A stretch of 64,000 bases of DNA from Roseiarcus sp963730555 (GCA_963730555.1 CAVSSS010000026.1:1-64000), one strand, 5' to 3'; positions 16,513 through 25,218 are shown, counted from the stretch's first letter. Numbers and translations are program-made. Notes: generated by a model from the sequence alone, not told the origin.

Positions 16513-16863
16513 TCATTTTATCTCTGTCGTTTTGCTGACGCCGAGAACCTTCGCCGGCAACGTGCTCGGATCGATGTAGATATTTCCGCCGAACGGCGCG
16601 CCAACAACTCTGTTGAGTCGGACCCATCTGTAGAGCGTCGGCGCCGAATAACCGCATCGGGCAGAGGCCTGTTTAACCACGAGCCAGCCCTCCGGAATTT
16701 CGAGTGGCGGCGGCATGCGCGATTCGAGCGCGGCGATGCGCGCGGCTTGCTCGATGGTGTGCCTGGTCAGAGAGACGACGAGACTGATCGTCTGCATGAG
16801 CAGATCGTGATCAGAAGGCGCGAGAGAGGCCGCGGGGGAAAGTTGAACGACGTTGCTCGTCAT
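16513..16863 (-). CDS. HTH / excisionase-like DNA-binding protein (116 aa)
   Basis: ATG 16863 overlaps the previous stop (ATGA). The C-terminal half is a MerR/excisionase-like winged HTH: WLVVKQASARCGYSAPTLYR then WVRLNRVVGAPFGGNIYIDP. The N-terminal part is a helix (LVVSLTRHTIEQAARIAALE), perhaps for oligomerisation. A role as a small terminase-like or regulatory DNA binder is possible. Confidence 0.6.
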   Translation of the reverse strand: MTSNVVQLSPAASLAPSDHDLLMQTISLVVSLTRHTIEQAARIAALESRMPPPLEIPEGWLVVKQASARCGYSAPTLYRWVRLNRVVGAPFGGNIYIDPSTLPAKVLGVSKTTEIK

Positions 16864-17351
16864 CTGCCGTCCCAGCCGATCGGCGAACGATAATTTTGCA
16901 GGTCGACTTGAAGGTCCTGCGGCCGGCGCGACGCCTGCGTTCGCCTGATCGTTGCCGTCACATCGCCGAGAACCGCGAGCATTTTCAGCAAGCGACCCGT
17001 GCCGTCGATCGCGCGTTTGCCGTTCCACTCCAGGTAAGCGCAAGCGAGCCCGTTGCGTTCGTCGAGCCCTATCTCGAACTTCGACGAGCTGCCATCCGCG
17101 AAGCCGAGTTGTCGTTGAAAATATGGTTCAAGTTGCACGGGCTCATTATGCTGCGCGGCCCAGTCCAATGCGCCCTCGATCCGCCGACCGCATGCAGCCA
17201 GTCGCTCTGCGTCTTTCACAGCCAGAGACCAATTGTCGGTGTCGAGATCAATCGTGAATGCGGACTCCCCGCTCGCGTTCTGATGAACCGCAATCGGGAA
17301 CTTAGCCGCGCGGTCGCCGATCGTGCTGGTGAAAATTGTAAGGCGCATCAT
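16860..17351 (-). CDS. hypothetical protein (163 aa)
   Basis: It starts MMRLTIFTSTIGDRAAKFPI and has a conserved-looking core ESAFTIDLDTDNWSLAVKDA, then GRRIEGALDWAAQHNEPVQL. No family recognised. It is overlapped by ATGA at both ends, so it belongs to the coupled operon running from the terminase genes toward the tape-measure-like gene. Confidence 0.55.
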   Translation of the reverse strand: MMRLTIFTSTIGDRAAKFPIAVHQNASGESAFTIDLDTDNWSLAVKDAERLAACGRRIEGALDWAAQHNEPVQLEPYFQRQLGFADGSSSKFEIGLDERNGLACAYLEWNGKRAIDGTGRLLKMLAVLGDVTATIRRTQASRRPQDLQVDLQNYRSPIGWDGR

Positions 17352-17572
17352 TCCTCGAAATCCGGCGCATACCCAAGATAACGGGCTACCTCGTACACTG
17401 CCTTGGAAAGCCGCTTGGCCGTGTCGTGGTCGAGGATCAGGTGCTCGTCGAAAACTTTGAGGTACATTTGACGCACTCCACCGTAAAACGATGTCGTACC
17501 GATAATGACATCAAGCTCGCGTGGCTGCTTCATGTCTTTTATTCGTTCTTCAAAGTAGGTCGTTGTAGCCAT
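17348..17572 (-). CDS. hypothetical protein (74 aa)
   Basis: MATTTYFEERIKDMKQPREL, then DVIIGTTSFYGGVRQMYLKV, ending RYLGYAPDFEE. It follows terminase by 20 bp and overlaps the next gene by ATGA. In tailed phages this position often holds a head-completion gene, but no motif supports that here. Confidence 0.5.
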   Translation of the reverse strand: MATTTYFEERIKDMKQPRELDVIIGTTSFYGGVRQMYLKVFDEHLILDHDTAKRLSKAVYEVARYLGYAPDFEE

Positions 17573-17591
17573 ACCATCGTCCCTCTCTATG

Positions 17592-19536
17592 CTATCGTCT
17601 ATCCGGGGTTCTGAATTCGCTCGATGGGCTTTGGGATGTCACTGTGAGCTTATTTATGCTTGCTATTCTTGCCCAAGCCGGCGACGGGGGCTCTACCCTG
17701 ACAATGCGGACCTCGCTCTTGACCGGCGGCGCTGGCCGTCCGCGCTCTGCCTCGAGTTGAGCCCAACCAACGTCGCTCAGCCCGTACACGCCATAGCGCA
17801 GTGCAGCTCCGGTCGCCTGGATCAAAGTGTCCAAGCTTTCGTTGTCTTGTCGATCGTCTTTCGTCCACCTGTACACAGTAAAGCCGTTGCGCTTTACCGC
17901 AGTACGCCGCTCGCTCACAAGTTCCTGGACATATTCGTCGTCAAGTCCGGACGGAACATCCACGTAGCCGGGCTGCTCTGGGTCGGTCTTTTGTAAATCG
18001 CGATAGAGCGCCATCTTCAGCCCTGAGACGCCCAAGTGATAAAAGCGTTTCGAGTATGGAATCAAAAGTCCCGTCTTGGCGTTTCTTTCCTTCATCACCC
18101 TCGCCAAACGCGGCGCAGCGTCGTCGCCGCGGCCGCGCACCATGATCAGCTTGCTCGACGGAAGCTGACGAGCGAATGACCAAACGTCTTCCGTCCATGC
18201 ATTGCCGTCGATCGCGGCAAAGTCTATGCCGAAGCTTCGTCCGTACTGATTGCGCCACTGGCGTTGCATGATCAAGCTCAAGTTGCGCTGGCAATTCATA
18301 TCGGAAATATGCCTATCGATAATCCCATAATCGATGACATATCGACGATATTCCTTACCAAAGCCAACGCATTGCCACTCAACACGGTCGCCTTGGCAGT
18401 CGATGCCCAACATCAATAGCAACGCACCTTGCGGAACGGTCCCACGAACGTAATGCGATTGTGCGGCACGGTCTCGCAACCCTTCCCAAGGTGTCGTTTC
18501 ACTCTGCGCCTTGTAGGCAAGGCCAACAACGTCATTTATAAAGGTTTGCTCTGCGCCAGGATCACCTCTAGCCTTAAGCCATTCCTGCGCAATACGCGAC
18601 CATGACTGCAAACAACTATAAGCTGACCAGATGTAAAAGCTCCGATGCTCTCGTCGAGCAGCCGGATTTTTGGCTCGCCATTCAAAGCCGGCCAGCATTT
18701 GCGGGCGATGGCGTTCCTCGATAACGCAACCGCATGCCATACAGGAGAAACATGCATCTTCCGGGTGTTCCGGATCAAGCTGAGCGAGCATATTATCCCA
18801 AGTGAGCACCTGCATATGCAAGCAATGCGGACACGGTACGAATGGCTCTTCTTGCGAGCCAGCTTCAAAGTCTTTGGTGATTTTGCATCCTGGCAGGACA
18901 AGAGGCGTCGACATTTTGAAAATCTTGGCGAACTCATGTGCGCGCGCTCGGGAGTCGGCCTGCGTCTCGGGATCGCCCGCCGCATTAAGCTGGTATTTAG
19001 AAAGGTCGTCCTCCAGCAGAAACGGCACGGTCACTTGCGACAGGCTCGCCGCGCTATTCGCGCCACTGATCAGAAGGGAACTCATGCCGTCCGCTCGTTC
19101 TTTGAATAAAATAGCGTCGGCCGCATCGCGCGGACGTTGGGGGAATAAGGCGGCGACGCTCGGGATCGAGCGCATCATTGGCGACAACTTCATGCGACTC
19201 CACCGGGACGCAGCCTCGATTGTCGGGTGAACGATAAGCACGGCCCCCCGCCCCATGACGGCGGAGCCGAGGCTAAAGACATTGCCCAAAATCGTCTTGC
19301 CAATCTGCGCCGACGCCACGAGGCTGACGACTTCGGCATGGATCGTCTGGCCCGAGCGACCTCAAAACCTCGTCGAAATAGCCGAAAGCGCGCCGGTCAT
19401 ATGGCCCGGGTCGCGGCTCCCCGGGCCCGAAGACGATGTTCTCTTCAGCCCAACGCAAATAATCGATAGGCTCGAGCGGGCGAAAGGCCGCAGCAACAGC
19501 CTCGTGCGCCAAGCGCTCCGTATTAACGAGAAGCAT
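17592..19536 (-). pseudogene. phage terminase large subunit (GpA/TerL), one-base frameshift
   Basis: The start at 19536 (MLLVNTERLAHEAVAAAFRP, YLRWAEENIVFGPGEPRPGP) leads through DEVLRSLGPDDPC; near 19340 an extra A shifts the frame. The rest continues VSLVASAQIGKTILGNVF (Walker A, SAQIGKT), a zinc-knuckle-like PCPHC...CFSCMACGC, and the nuclease domain LGIDCQGDRVEWQCVGF with AAIDGNAWTEDVW. Total about 647 residues, normal for lambda GpA-type TerL. It packages DNA into procapsids. The frameshift would separate the ATPase N-terminus from the rest. Confidence 0.88.
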
Positions 19537-19548
19537 TGGCTGCCCTGG

Positions 19549-20109
19549 TCATTGTTTCTCCTTAACGAGCTCAGGCGCCGCAGCCGCCTCCTCCGCCGCA
19601 ACGCCTGCCAGCCGCGCCCTGGCGTCGCGCCAGACCTGCCGCAGCATGTGCAGGGCGTCCCTTTGCGGCATTGATGTTCCGGCGGCGATGGCGTCGGCGA
19701 ACGAGGGCAGGCAACCCTCGAAGGCCGCGACCATGCGGGCGGCCATCGCCCCCAGGTCTTGGCGTGCGGACGCGGCTAAGACGTACTTGCCCGAGCGCTC
19801 GCCGGCCTCGGCCTCAGCCTTCGCGTTGACATGCTGTAGCTGACGCAAACGTTCAGCTTTGATCGCCGAATCGGTAGGATCAAGCGAAGCCGCGCCTCCG
19901 AGATTGGCTTTGCCGTTCGCGCCGAGCCGCTGCCCAATGTCCAGGCGGGCGTCCAACTGCGCCAGCGCGACAGCAACATTGATCCGCGCGTTTCGGCCCT
20001 CGCCGATCAGTGCGTCTCCATCGATCTGCCGTGACGCCAACATTTGCGACACGCGTCCGCGGGTCACGTTAATCATCGCAGCGAACTCGGCTTTAGTCGC
20101 GATTTCCAT
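19549..20109 (-). CDS. phage terminase small subunit (Nu1-like)
   Basis: 186 residues. The N-terminal HTH (TKAEFAAMINVTRGRVSQML, then ASRQIDGDALI) is Nu1-like and binds cos/pac DNA. The middle is a helix (SAIKAERLRQLQHVNAKAEA), and the C-terminal part would contact TerL, whose start lies 13 bp after this stop. The upstream 150 bp is AT-rich (CTATATAGATAAAC), a likely promoter. Intact. Confidence 0.85.
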   Translation of the reverse strand: MEIATKAEFAAMINVTRGRVSQMLASRQIDGDALIGEGRNARINVAVALAQLDARLDIGQRLGANGKANLGGAASLDPTDSAIKAERLRQLQHVNAKAEAEAGERSGKYVLAASARQDLGAMAARMVAAFEGCLPSFADAIAAGTSMPQRDALHMLRQVWRDARARLAGVAAEEAAAAPELVKEKQ

Positions 20110-20280
20110 AGGAATAACTATACCTCTATTTAGTTTATCTATATAGGCTTAGCGAAGGTTGTAAGTCTGGTGCTATACAACCCTGGGGCGGCCCCTGCGC
20201 ACGGGATTGGTTGCCTTCCGATGACCCTAGGCTGCATCGTGAGCCGACCACACGCGGGCGGAGTGTGGTGGGTTCCGGCC

Positions 20281-20559
20281 TCATTGTGGTCCGTATCCGC
20301 GCGCCGTTGTCGTTGACCCCAAACTTGCGCTGTCCTTGGGCTTCGAGCGCGGTCGATACCGAGCCATTCGCTCCTCGATCTCGCACCTAATTTCCTTTGG
20401 ATCAGCGCCCGGACATTTTACCTGCACGCGTGCGACAATCTCCGACAGAGAGATCGACGGCGCGGTATTTCGCGTGAACCATCGCCACACGGAGTCCATC
20501 GCCCGGCGGTAGGCAAAATGGCCGGCGAGCATTTCATCGATCATTTTTCGCTTCTCCAT
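20281..20559 (-). CDS. hypothetical protein (92 aa)
   Basis: From ATG 20559: MEKRKMIDEMLAGHFAYRRA, then MDSVWRWFTRNTAPSISLSE, and a central IVARVQVKCPGADPKEIRCE. This resembles small winged-helix proteins encoded between replication and terminase genes, but no family is recognised. Starts further upstream in the same frame look like non-coding extension. Confidence 0.5.
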   Translation of the reverse strand: MEKRKMIDEMLAGHFAYRRAMDSVWRWFTRNTAPSISLSEIVARVQVKCPGADPKEIRCEIEERMARYRPRSKPKDSASLGSTTTARGYGPQ

Positions 20560-20582
20560 TTCGCGGCGTGATTGCCGCAGTT

Positions 20583-20792
20583 TCACGCTTCGACAACCAG
20601 GACGTTGCCCCCGATCGCCGCTGCGACTTCGGCGAGGAGCGTGTTGCGGCCGGCGCGATATTCGTCCCATTCCTGGCCGGATAACCGCCGTGGCATGGCC
20701 GGGCGCCATTCGGCCTTGAGCTCGCGGGCGGGCCGGTAGGTCATCGCGCAGGTGAAGAGGCCGACGCGGAATGTGGTTTTCCATTCAGTCAT
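20583..20792 (-). CDS. hypothetical protein (69 aa)
   Basis: ATG 20792 follows a purine-rich GAAAGAGAGAGCG. Sequence MTEWKTTFRVGLFTCAMTYR, with a Gly-rich end LLAEVAAAIGGNVLVVEA. Reads like a short phage early gene; function unknown. The GC-rich repeats at 20840-20919 lie just upstream. Confidence 0.5.
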   Translation of the reverse strand: MTEWKTTFRVGLFTCAMTYRPARELKAEWRPAMPRRLSGQEWDEYRAGRNTLLAEVAAAIGGNVLVVEA

Positions 20793-20839
20793 CCGTTCGC
20801 TCTCTCTTTCTTGCTTACCGAAATCAACATAACCAATCC

Positions 20840-20919
20840 GTCCGGCGCAAAGCGGCGCGAAGCGGCGCATGAGCCGACTTGCGCCGGCGCAGAGCGGCGC
20901 GCATTACGTAGTAATGCGC
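20840..20919. repeat. iteron-like GCGGCGC repeats and a perfect dyad
   Basis: AGCGGCGC occurs three times (GCAAAGCGGCGC, GAAGCGGCGC, GCAGAGCGGCGC), followed by a perfect inverted repeat GCGCATTAC-GTA-GTAATGCGC at 20899-20919. It lies next to the replication ATPase gene (21013-22344). It could be a replication origin, an operator or a terminator for that gene. Confidence 0.45.
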
Positions 20920-21012
20920 CGCCTTGCGTCGCCTGGAGGTTTTGGGACGCGTCGCGGCTCATCTTCCGCATCCGGTTGTCCGGTATTGCTCCGTTTGGGT
21001 GAAAAGCCGAAG

Positions 21013-22344
21013 TCATGGGGTCCAAAAGATGGTTTGCGCGAGATCGGGCCCGACGTTGATCGAGCATAGGACGCCGCGTTCGAGGGCATCCTTGGTGCAA
21101 CGGAGAAAGGCGTCCTTCTTCGCCTTGTGCGTTTCCCCAGGATACAAGCGGAAAAATTCCTCCCGAACAGCTTCCCGGTCGACGGCCTTGACTTCGGGCA
21201 TGCCGGCCCCCGGGATCGTTGTTTTGCCCACGGAGCCCAGCGCCTCGAGGAGAGCGCGTCGGAAAATCGTTAGAGACTTCGACCATATCTTGCCCGCTTC
21301 TGTTTTCGGCGGCTCGATATGGTCCTCGGCCTTCCAGGAGACGGTGCACGTGAGGCCGTCGGCAGTTTGCGCCAGTTCGAAGGGAATGACGCGGCCGGTC
21401 GGGCCGGCGCGCAGTTTGGTTATGGCCAGGCGCCGATTGGTCGTCGCCCCCGTGGCCTGGTCGCGGTCGCCGAGACAGGCGAGGATAGCGTCGGCCGCGG
21501 CGCTTTTGGCTGACGAGCCACGCACGCCCGTGTCGACGAGTTTCCCATAATGGTCGATGAGAAGGACGAGGGCCTTCGCCTCGCGCGCCAAGATGGCGAG
21601 CATGGTCATGACCTTTTGCGTCTCTGCCGCGCTGTTCTCGTCGTCGAAGCCTGCCGCCGCCGATAACGTGTCGATTGCGATGAGGGCCAAGTCGCAATTG
21701 AAGTTTGCCAAGAGATGCTGCGCGGCCTGAGTTGCGAGCGCTTTCAGCCGCGCAAGGGCATCCTTGTCGGTCAGGCTGGGCACGGCCCCTGATTGGCGGG
21801 CGAAGGGCTGACGCTGCGTCGCGTCGCCCCCTCGGGCTTCAATAGCGGCATAGACGCGCCGCTCGATTTCCGTTTCGCCTTCGGCCGCGAACCACAGGAC
21901 GCCGCCAGTCTTCTTGACGGGCCTGCCGGCGAAGTCGCCGCCAGCGATGACTCCGCCTGCGAGATCAGCGCCAACGAACGTTTTCGCCGCCCCGTACTGC
22001 CCGCCGAGGATGGCGGTTCCGGTCTCAGGAATTGTTTCGCCGACGAGGTAGGCTGGCGGTGTCGGCGGGGTGTCGCCATACCAGATCAAGCCCTCGCGCT
22101 CTTGGGGGCGGTCTCGCCTTTGGTGCTCGTCGATAGGCTCGCCGATCGGCGGTGCGCCATCGCTCGGCGGCTCACTGTGGGCGTTGCCCATAGTGCCATT
22201 GCCGTGAGGAGGCTGGCCGCTGGCGTCGGCTTCGTCGCACTCATCATCATCGCCGAGTACCTCGGGGAATGGCTTCAGCGGCTGGCGTCGGTCGCGTTCG
22301 GCGCGCCACGCGATCGCGGATTCGGTGAAGCCGCCGTCAGTCAC
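21013..22344 (-). CDS. RecA-fold replication ATPase (RepA/AAA_25-like)
   Basis: 443 residues. After a charged N-terminal tail (1-85), Walker A is GGQYGAAKT at 114-122, followed by GGVLWFAAEGETEIERRV and Walker B LALIAIDTLSAAAGF. Then come ALVLLIDHYGK (motif 3-like) and RGSSAKSAAADAILAC. This is the RepA/KaiC-type hexameric helicase of plasmids and phage satellites. The C-terminal 100 residues may contain a winged helix (FFRLYPGETHKAKKDAFLRC). It probably drives replication of the element. Its start overlaps the stop of the gene upstream. Confidence 0.85.
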   Translation of the reverse strand: MTDGGFTESAIAWRAERDRRQPLKPFPEVLGDDDECDEADASGQPPHGNGTMGNAHSEPPSDGAPPIGEPIDEHQRRDRPQEREGLIWYGDTPPTPPAYLVGETIPETGTAILGGQYGAAKTFVGADLAGGVIAGGDFAGRPVKKTGGVLWFAAEGETEIERRVYAAIEARGGDATQRQPFARQSGAVPSLTDKDALARLKALATQAAQHLLANFNCDLALIAIDTLSAAAGFDDENSAAETQKVMTMLAILAREAKALVLLIDHYGKLVDTGVRGSSAKSAAADAILACLGDRDQATGATTNRRLAITKLRAGPTGRVIPFELAQTADGLTCTVSWKAEDHIEPPKTEAGKIWSKSLTIFRRALLEALGSVGKTTIPGAGMPEVKAVDREAVREEFFRLYPGETHKAKKDAFLRCTKDALERGVLCSINVGPDLAQTIFWTP

Positions 22345-22745
22345 GCGGCATCCCCGCCGTCGGAGAAAATCGTCTCAGGCGCGGGTTCGACTCCCGCGTT
22401 AACGCATGCCGCATATGCGTCGATCATCCGCCTGAGACGCTTGCACCGATAAGGCCGCCAGCGCCCGTCATAGACCCCGTAGTCACGCGCCAGCCTGGTC
22501 GCAATTTCGATCGTCGGGAGCCAAGGATAAGCGCGCTTCAAAGCGTGGGCGAGGCGCGCAGCGGGGACCTCGCTCGACCGAAGATCGCGGGACTTCAGCG
22601 CCGTTTCCGCTTGACCGTCAGGACGCTTTTTGTAGGAATTTTCAAGCTTTCTATCCCTGCCAGGGTGAGCGTTTGGCCGGGCGCGTGTCAGAAGCGCGGA
22701 CCGGCCTTTTCGTTTACGCGGCTCCAGCGCGCGGCAGGTTTTCAA
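22341..22745 (-). CDS. hypothetical basic protein (up to 134 aa)
   Basis: The conserved-looking part is ALKRAYPWLPTIEIATRLARDYGVYDG..RWRPYRCKRLRRMI, with an acidic tail ending FSDGGDAA that overlaps the RepA-like start by ATGA. The N-terminal 50 residues overlap the AlpA-like gene upstream, so the true start may be an internal codon nearer 22600. Function unknown; position suggests a replication accessory. Confidence 0.45.
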   Translation of the reverse strand: MKTCRALEPRKRKGRSALLTRARPNAHPGRDRKLENSYKKRPDGQAETALKSRDLRSSEVPAARLAHALKRAYPWLPTIEIATRLARDYGVYDGRWRPYRCKRLRRMIDAYAACVNAGVEPAPETIFSDGGDAA

Positions 22746-22932
22746 GGAAGTTCATAAGATCTGGCCGCAAGATGATGGTTTTCTTGCCAATTTTCCTTGC
22801 AGGAAGCGACCCGGTCTTGATTAGTTCGAAAAGGACCGACCGGCCGATGCCGGCGATGATCGCGGCCTCCTCAACTCGCAGCCCTTGAACCTCAAGAGGC
22901 TCCGAGGCGAACTTGCTAATACGTCCGTGCAT
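22714..22932 (-). CDS. AlpA/excisionase-like HTH protein (72 aa)
   Basis: VEEAAIIAGIGRSVLFELIKTG-SLPARKIGKKTIILR is a MerR-type winged HTH of the AlpA/excisionase class, followed by RPDLMNFLENLPRA. In satellites and integrative islands such proteins act as excisionase or as activator of the integrase/replication operon. Two 23-bp palindromes and a third partial site lie 95-205 bp upstream. Confidence 0.8.
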   Translation of the reverse strand: MHGRISKFASEPLEVQGLRVEEAAIIAGIGRSVLFELIKTGSLPARKIGKKTIILRPDLMNFLENLPRAGAA

Positions 22933-23026
22933 CTGTCCGCCCTCGTGCGTCGCGAACTAAAATCGCGGGTTTGAGAAGATGCGGACAATAAAGATCAGCG
23001 GCGGATAGCCGGTCAACTGTCGAAAC

Positions 23027-23090
23027 GGCTCATTCTTTAAGAAAGAGCCTTAACTATTCTTGAAAAAGGCTCACTCTTTAAGAATGATCC
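23027..23090. promoter_or_regulatory. two 23-bp palindromic operators plus a central dyad
   Basis: Near-perfect palindromes with outer arms GGCTC..GAGCC and GGCTC..GATCC around a TCTTTAAGAA core lie at 23027-23049 and 23068-23090, 41 bp centre to centre. Between them is a related TTCTTGAAAA site, with GAGCCTTA and AAGGCTC facing each other. The second site overlaps the stop of the 23078 gene. They probably control the AlpA-like gene. Confidence 0.65.
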
Positions 23091-23644
23091 TCTTTTTTCT
23101 TGGGCGTTGTTTTGGGCCCCGCCGCTATGGCTCGTCGAAAGGTGCTCAGGCTATACCCCTTGGCGGCGTCCTTATAGCCCAGGCCTTTGCGGACTTTTTT
23201 CGCACACGCATCGCTGTCGGCGAGTTTGAATGGCCACACGTGGTTGAGGATATCCGACCGCAGCTTATCCAGCCGCAGGGCATTGCTTTCTGTCCTCGCT
23301 ATTGCGCGAGGGCTTTTTCTCATGACGTAGGCGCGAAAAAGCGGCTGCACTATTTCCTTCGAAGTTGGACTCTCGTAATGCCAGTTTCCAATTGTAAACG
23401 CGTGCGTAAGCGCCCTCGACAGTGACGCAATGGCGGCGACGCGAGCGAGTTCGTCAGGGTGGCGTTCGATTGCGCGGAGCACCACGTTGACGTGGAGCTC
23501 GACGAGCTCTGCGGCGTAACGGAGCGGCTCGGCGTCGGCTTTCGGCACAATTGGCTCGCTTAGGTACGCTCGGCCAAGGTTTGACAAGGTGTTCGCCTGC
23601 ACACGGGCCCAGTTGGGATCGGGCTTCTTCGGGCGCTGTTTCAT
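23078..23644 (-). CDS. hypothetical protein between integrase and AlpA (188 aa)
   Basis: It starts MKQRPKKPDPNWARVQANTL and overlaps the integrase stop (ATGA). The middle is helical (AAELVELHVNVVLRAIERHP); the C-terminus is basic with an HTH-like KDAAKGYSLSTFRRAIAAGP. No family recognised. Coupling to the integrase suggests a recombination directionality or regulatory role, by position only. Confidence 0.5.
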   Translation of the reverse strand: MKQRPKKPDPNWARVQANTLSNLGRAYLSEPIVPKADAEPLRYAAELVELHVNVVLRAIERHPDELARVAAIASLSRALTHAFTIGNWHYESPTSKEIVQPLFRAYVMRKSPRAIARTESNALRLDKLRSDILNHVWPFKLADSDACAKKVRKGLGYKDAAKGYSLSTFRRAIAAGPKTTPKKKEDHS

Positions 23645-24966
23645 AGGGTTCGCTCACGTGCCACTTCGATTGCGTTCGCCCATTCCTCCAAGCCCTCTCG
23701 CATCGCGTCCAGGCGCGACGATCGGTCATAGTGGCGGCCGAGCACATGGCGAGGAACGTGGCCCGCGATCCGCTCTGCAACGTTATCGTGGCCGAGTTCC
23801 ATCAAGCCGCTTAAGCAAGTTCGGCGCAGATCGTGAGTTGACGCGCCAGCGATATCCAGCCGCGCGCAGGCTCGTGCGAAGGCGCGCGACAGGGATTCGG
23901 CGTGCATATGCTTCGCCCTCGTGGCTCCCTTCTCAGCCGGGAACACGAAGCCAACACCCTTCCCTGCCCCTTTCCTAAGCTCTTCCAGGATCTTGACGGC
24001 CTTCTTTGGCAGAGGCAGCGTGCGGAGCCCTGCCCTAGTCTTCGATGCTGTGACGGCTACGGTGGGCGTGTCGCCGTCCAGGTTGATAGCTCGCCATTCA
24101 AGGGAGCATGTTTCCAGCGCGCGGAACCCCATGCTCAGGGTGAGCAGTAGCGCGAGCCGGGTTGGCCGGCTCACCGGAACAGGCGACGGTTCGGCGAGAA
24201 GGGCCGCCGCAAGCCGCCCCAACTCGTTCACTTTAGGGTCGGGCCCGACCAGCACGCGCCCGTCAAACAAGATGCGGTCGCGCGGCGCTTCCTTGGCGGG
24301 CCGGGAGAGGCCCACTGTCGGGTCGGCGGCGCCGATGAGCCCCCAGCCTCTCGCCATCTTGAACATGCGCCTAGCGGCGGCCAAAAGCTTGTTGGCGTTG
24401 GTCCCGCGGGACCTCCCTTCACGTTTCAAGCGCGCGGCATAGTCCGCCGTCGCCTTTCCAAAATCGACTGGCTCCAAGTCGGACAACAGACGATCGCCGA
24501 GCGCTGGCGCCAGAACGCCGACGAGAAGATCGCGCTCGAGCTTAAGGGTCTTGACGGCGACTTGGCCGTTTCGCCGGACGAGGTATTCCTTGATCAGGTC
24601 ATCAAGCGTCCCAAGCTTGACCACGCCGGAGCGCGCGCGCCGCTGTTCCAGCGTTGGGTCTTGACCCTCCCGAACAAGCGGCTTCATTTCCACAAGCTTG
24701 CGCCGCGCGTCGGCGACCGAGATCGTCGGGAAGCTCCCAATGCGAACCCGCCGCGGGTTGGCCTCGCCTTGCCTGCGGATGCGCGCTTGGAATGTCTTTA
24801 TTCCGCTTGGCTCTAAACAGACTGAAAGACCGTCGCCGAGCGCTAACCATAGGCGCTCCTCGGGAGGGCGCACGTTGGAAAGAAAGGCCTGAATGCCTTT
24901 GTCCGTTTTTGGCAGGGCTCGCTCGACGACCATCTTTTGTGTCCCACGTGACACGCGGCGAGACAC
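23641..24966 (-). CDS. tyrosine recombinase (integrase), tRNA-Arg type
   Basis: 441 residues. The N-terminal SAM-like and arm-binding parts (ARIRRQGEANPRRVRIGSFP) precede a catalytic domain with R in SMGFRALETCSLEW, K in SKTRAGLRTLPLP, HDLRRTCLS, GHVPRHVLG and the nucleophile in GRHYDRSSR. All catalytic residues are present. It ends in an ATGA overlap with the 23078-23644 gene and lies 140 bp from an intact tRNA-Arg, the probable attachment site. The start may be Met-12 (24933); ATG 24966 overlaps a GAGACAC repeat. Confidence 0.9.
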   Translation of the reverse strand: MSRRVSRGTQKMVVERALPKTDKGIQAFLSNVRPPEERLWLALGDGLSVCLEPSGIKTFQARIRRQGEANPRRVRIGSFPTISVADARRKLVEMKPLVREGQDPTLEQRRARSGVVKLGTLDDLIKEYLVRRNGQVAVKTLKLERDLLVGVLAPALGDRLLSDLEPVDFGKATADYAARLKREGRSRGTNANKLLAAARRMFKMARGWGLIGAADPTVGLSRPAKEAPRDRILFDGRVLVGPDPKVNELGRLAAALLAEPSPVPVSRPTRLALLLTLSMGFRALETCSLEWRAINLDGDTPTVAVTASKTRAGLRTLPLPKKAVKILEELRKGAGKGVGFVFPAEKGATRAKHMHAESLSRAFARACARLDIAGASTHDLRRTCLSGLMELGHDNVAERIAGHVPRHVLGRHYDRSSRLDAMREGLEEWANAIEVARERTL

Positions 24967-25046
24967 ATATGTGCTGAACGGGCGTGTCTCGTTACGGACT
25001 ATTGCGTATCACAGTGGACAGTTATGTGCAAGGGGCAACGAGACAC
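24960..25046. repeat. GAGACAC repeats beside integrase; candidate arm sites
   Basis: GAGACAC occurs at 24960-24966 and 25040-25046, and inverted (GTGTCTC) at 24984-24990, between the integrase start and tRNA-Arg. The two copies at 76-94 share the context CGAGACAC. Integrases of this type bind short arm repeats on both sides of the core site. Confidence 0.45.
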
Positions 25047-25106
25047 GTCCCTTCTCTTATCCTCGCTATTTCAGCCGCTTGCCGTTGGAATTGCTGGCGA
25101 TTTGGT

Positions 25107-25183
25107 TGGCGACTCCGGCAGGGCTCGAACCTGCGACCTGCCGCTTAGAAGGCGGCTGCTCTATCCAGCTGAGCTACGGAGCC
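25107..25183 (-). tRNA. tRNA-Arg (anticodon TCT)
   Basis: 77 nt on the minus strand, from GGCTCCG to encoded CCA. Acceptor GGCTCCG/CGGAGTC (one G-T pair), D arm AGCTCAGCTGGATAGAGC, anticodon stem-loop CCGCC-TTCTAAG-CGG with TCT, T arm CAGGTTCGAGCCCTG, discriminator G. Intact; the integrase at 23641 probably uses its 3' end. Confidence 0.95.
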
Positions 25184-25218
25184 GAACCAATGAGCCGACC
25201 CGGCCTTCATGTAACGCT

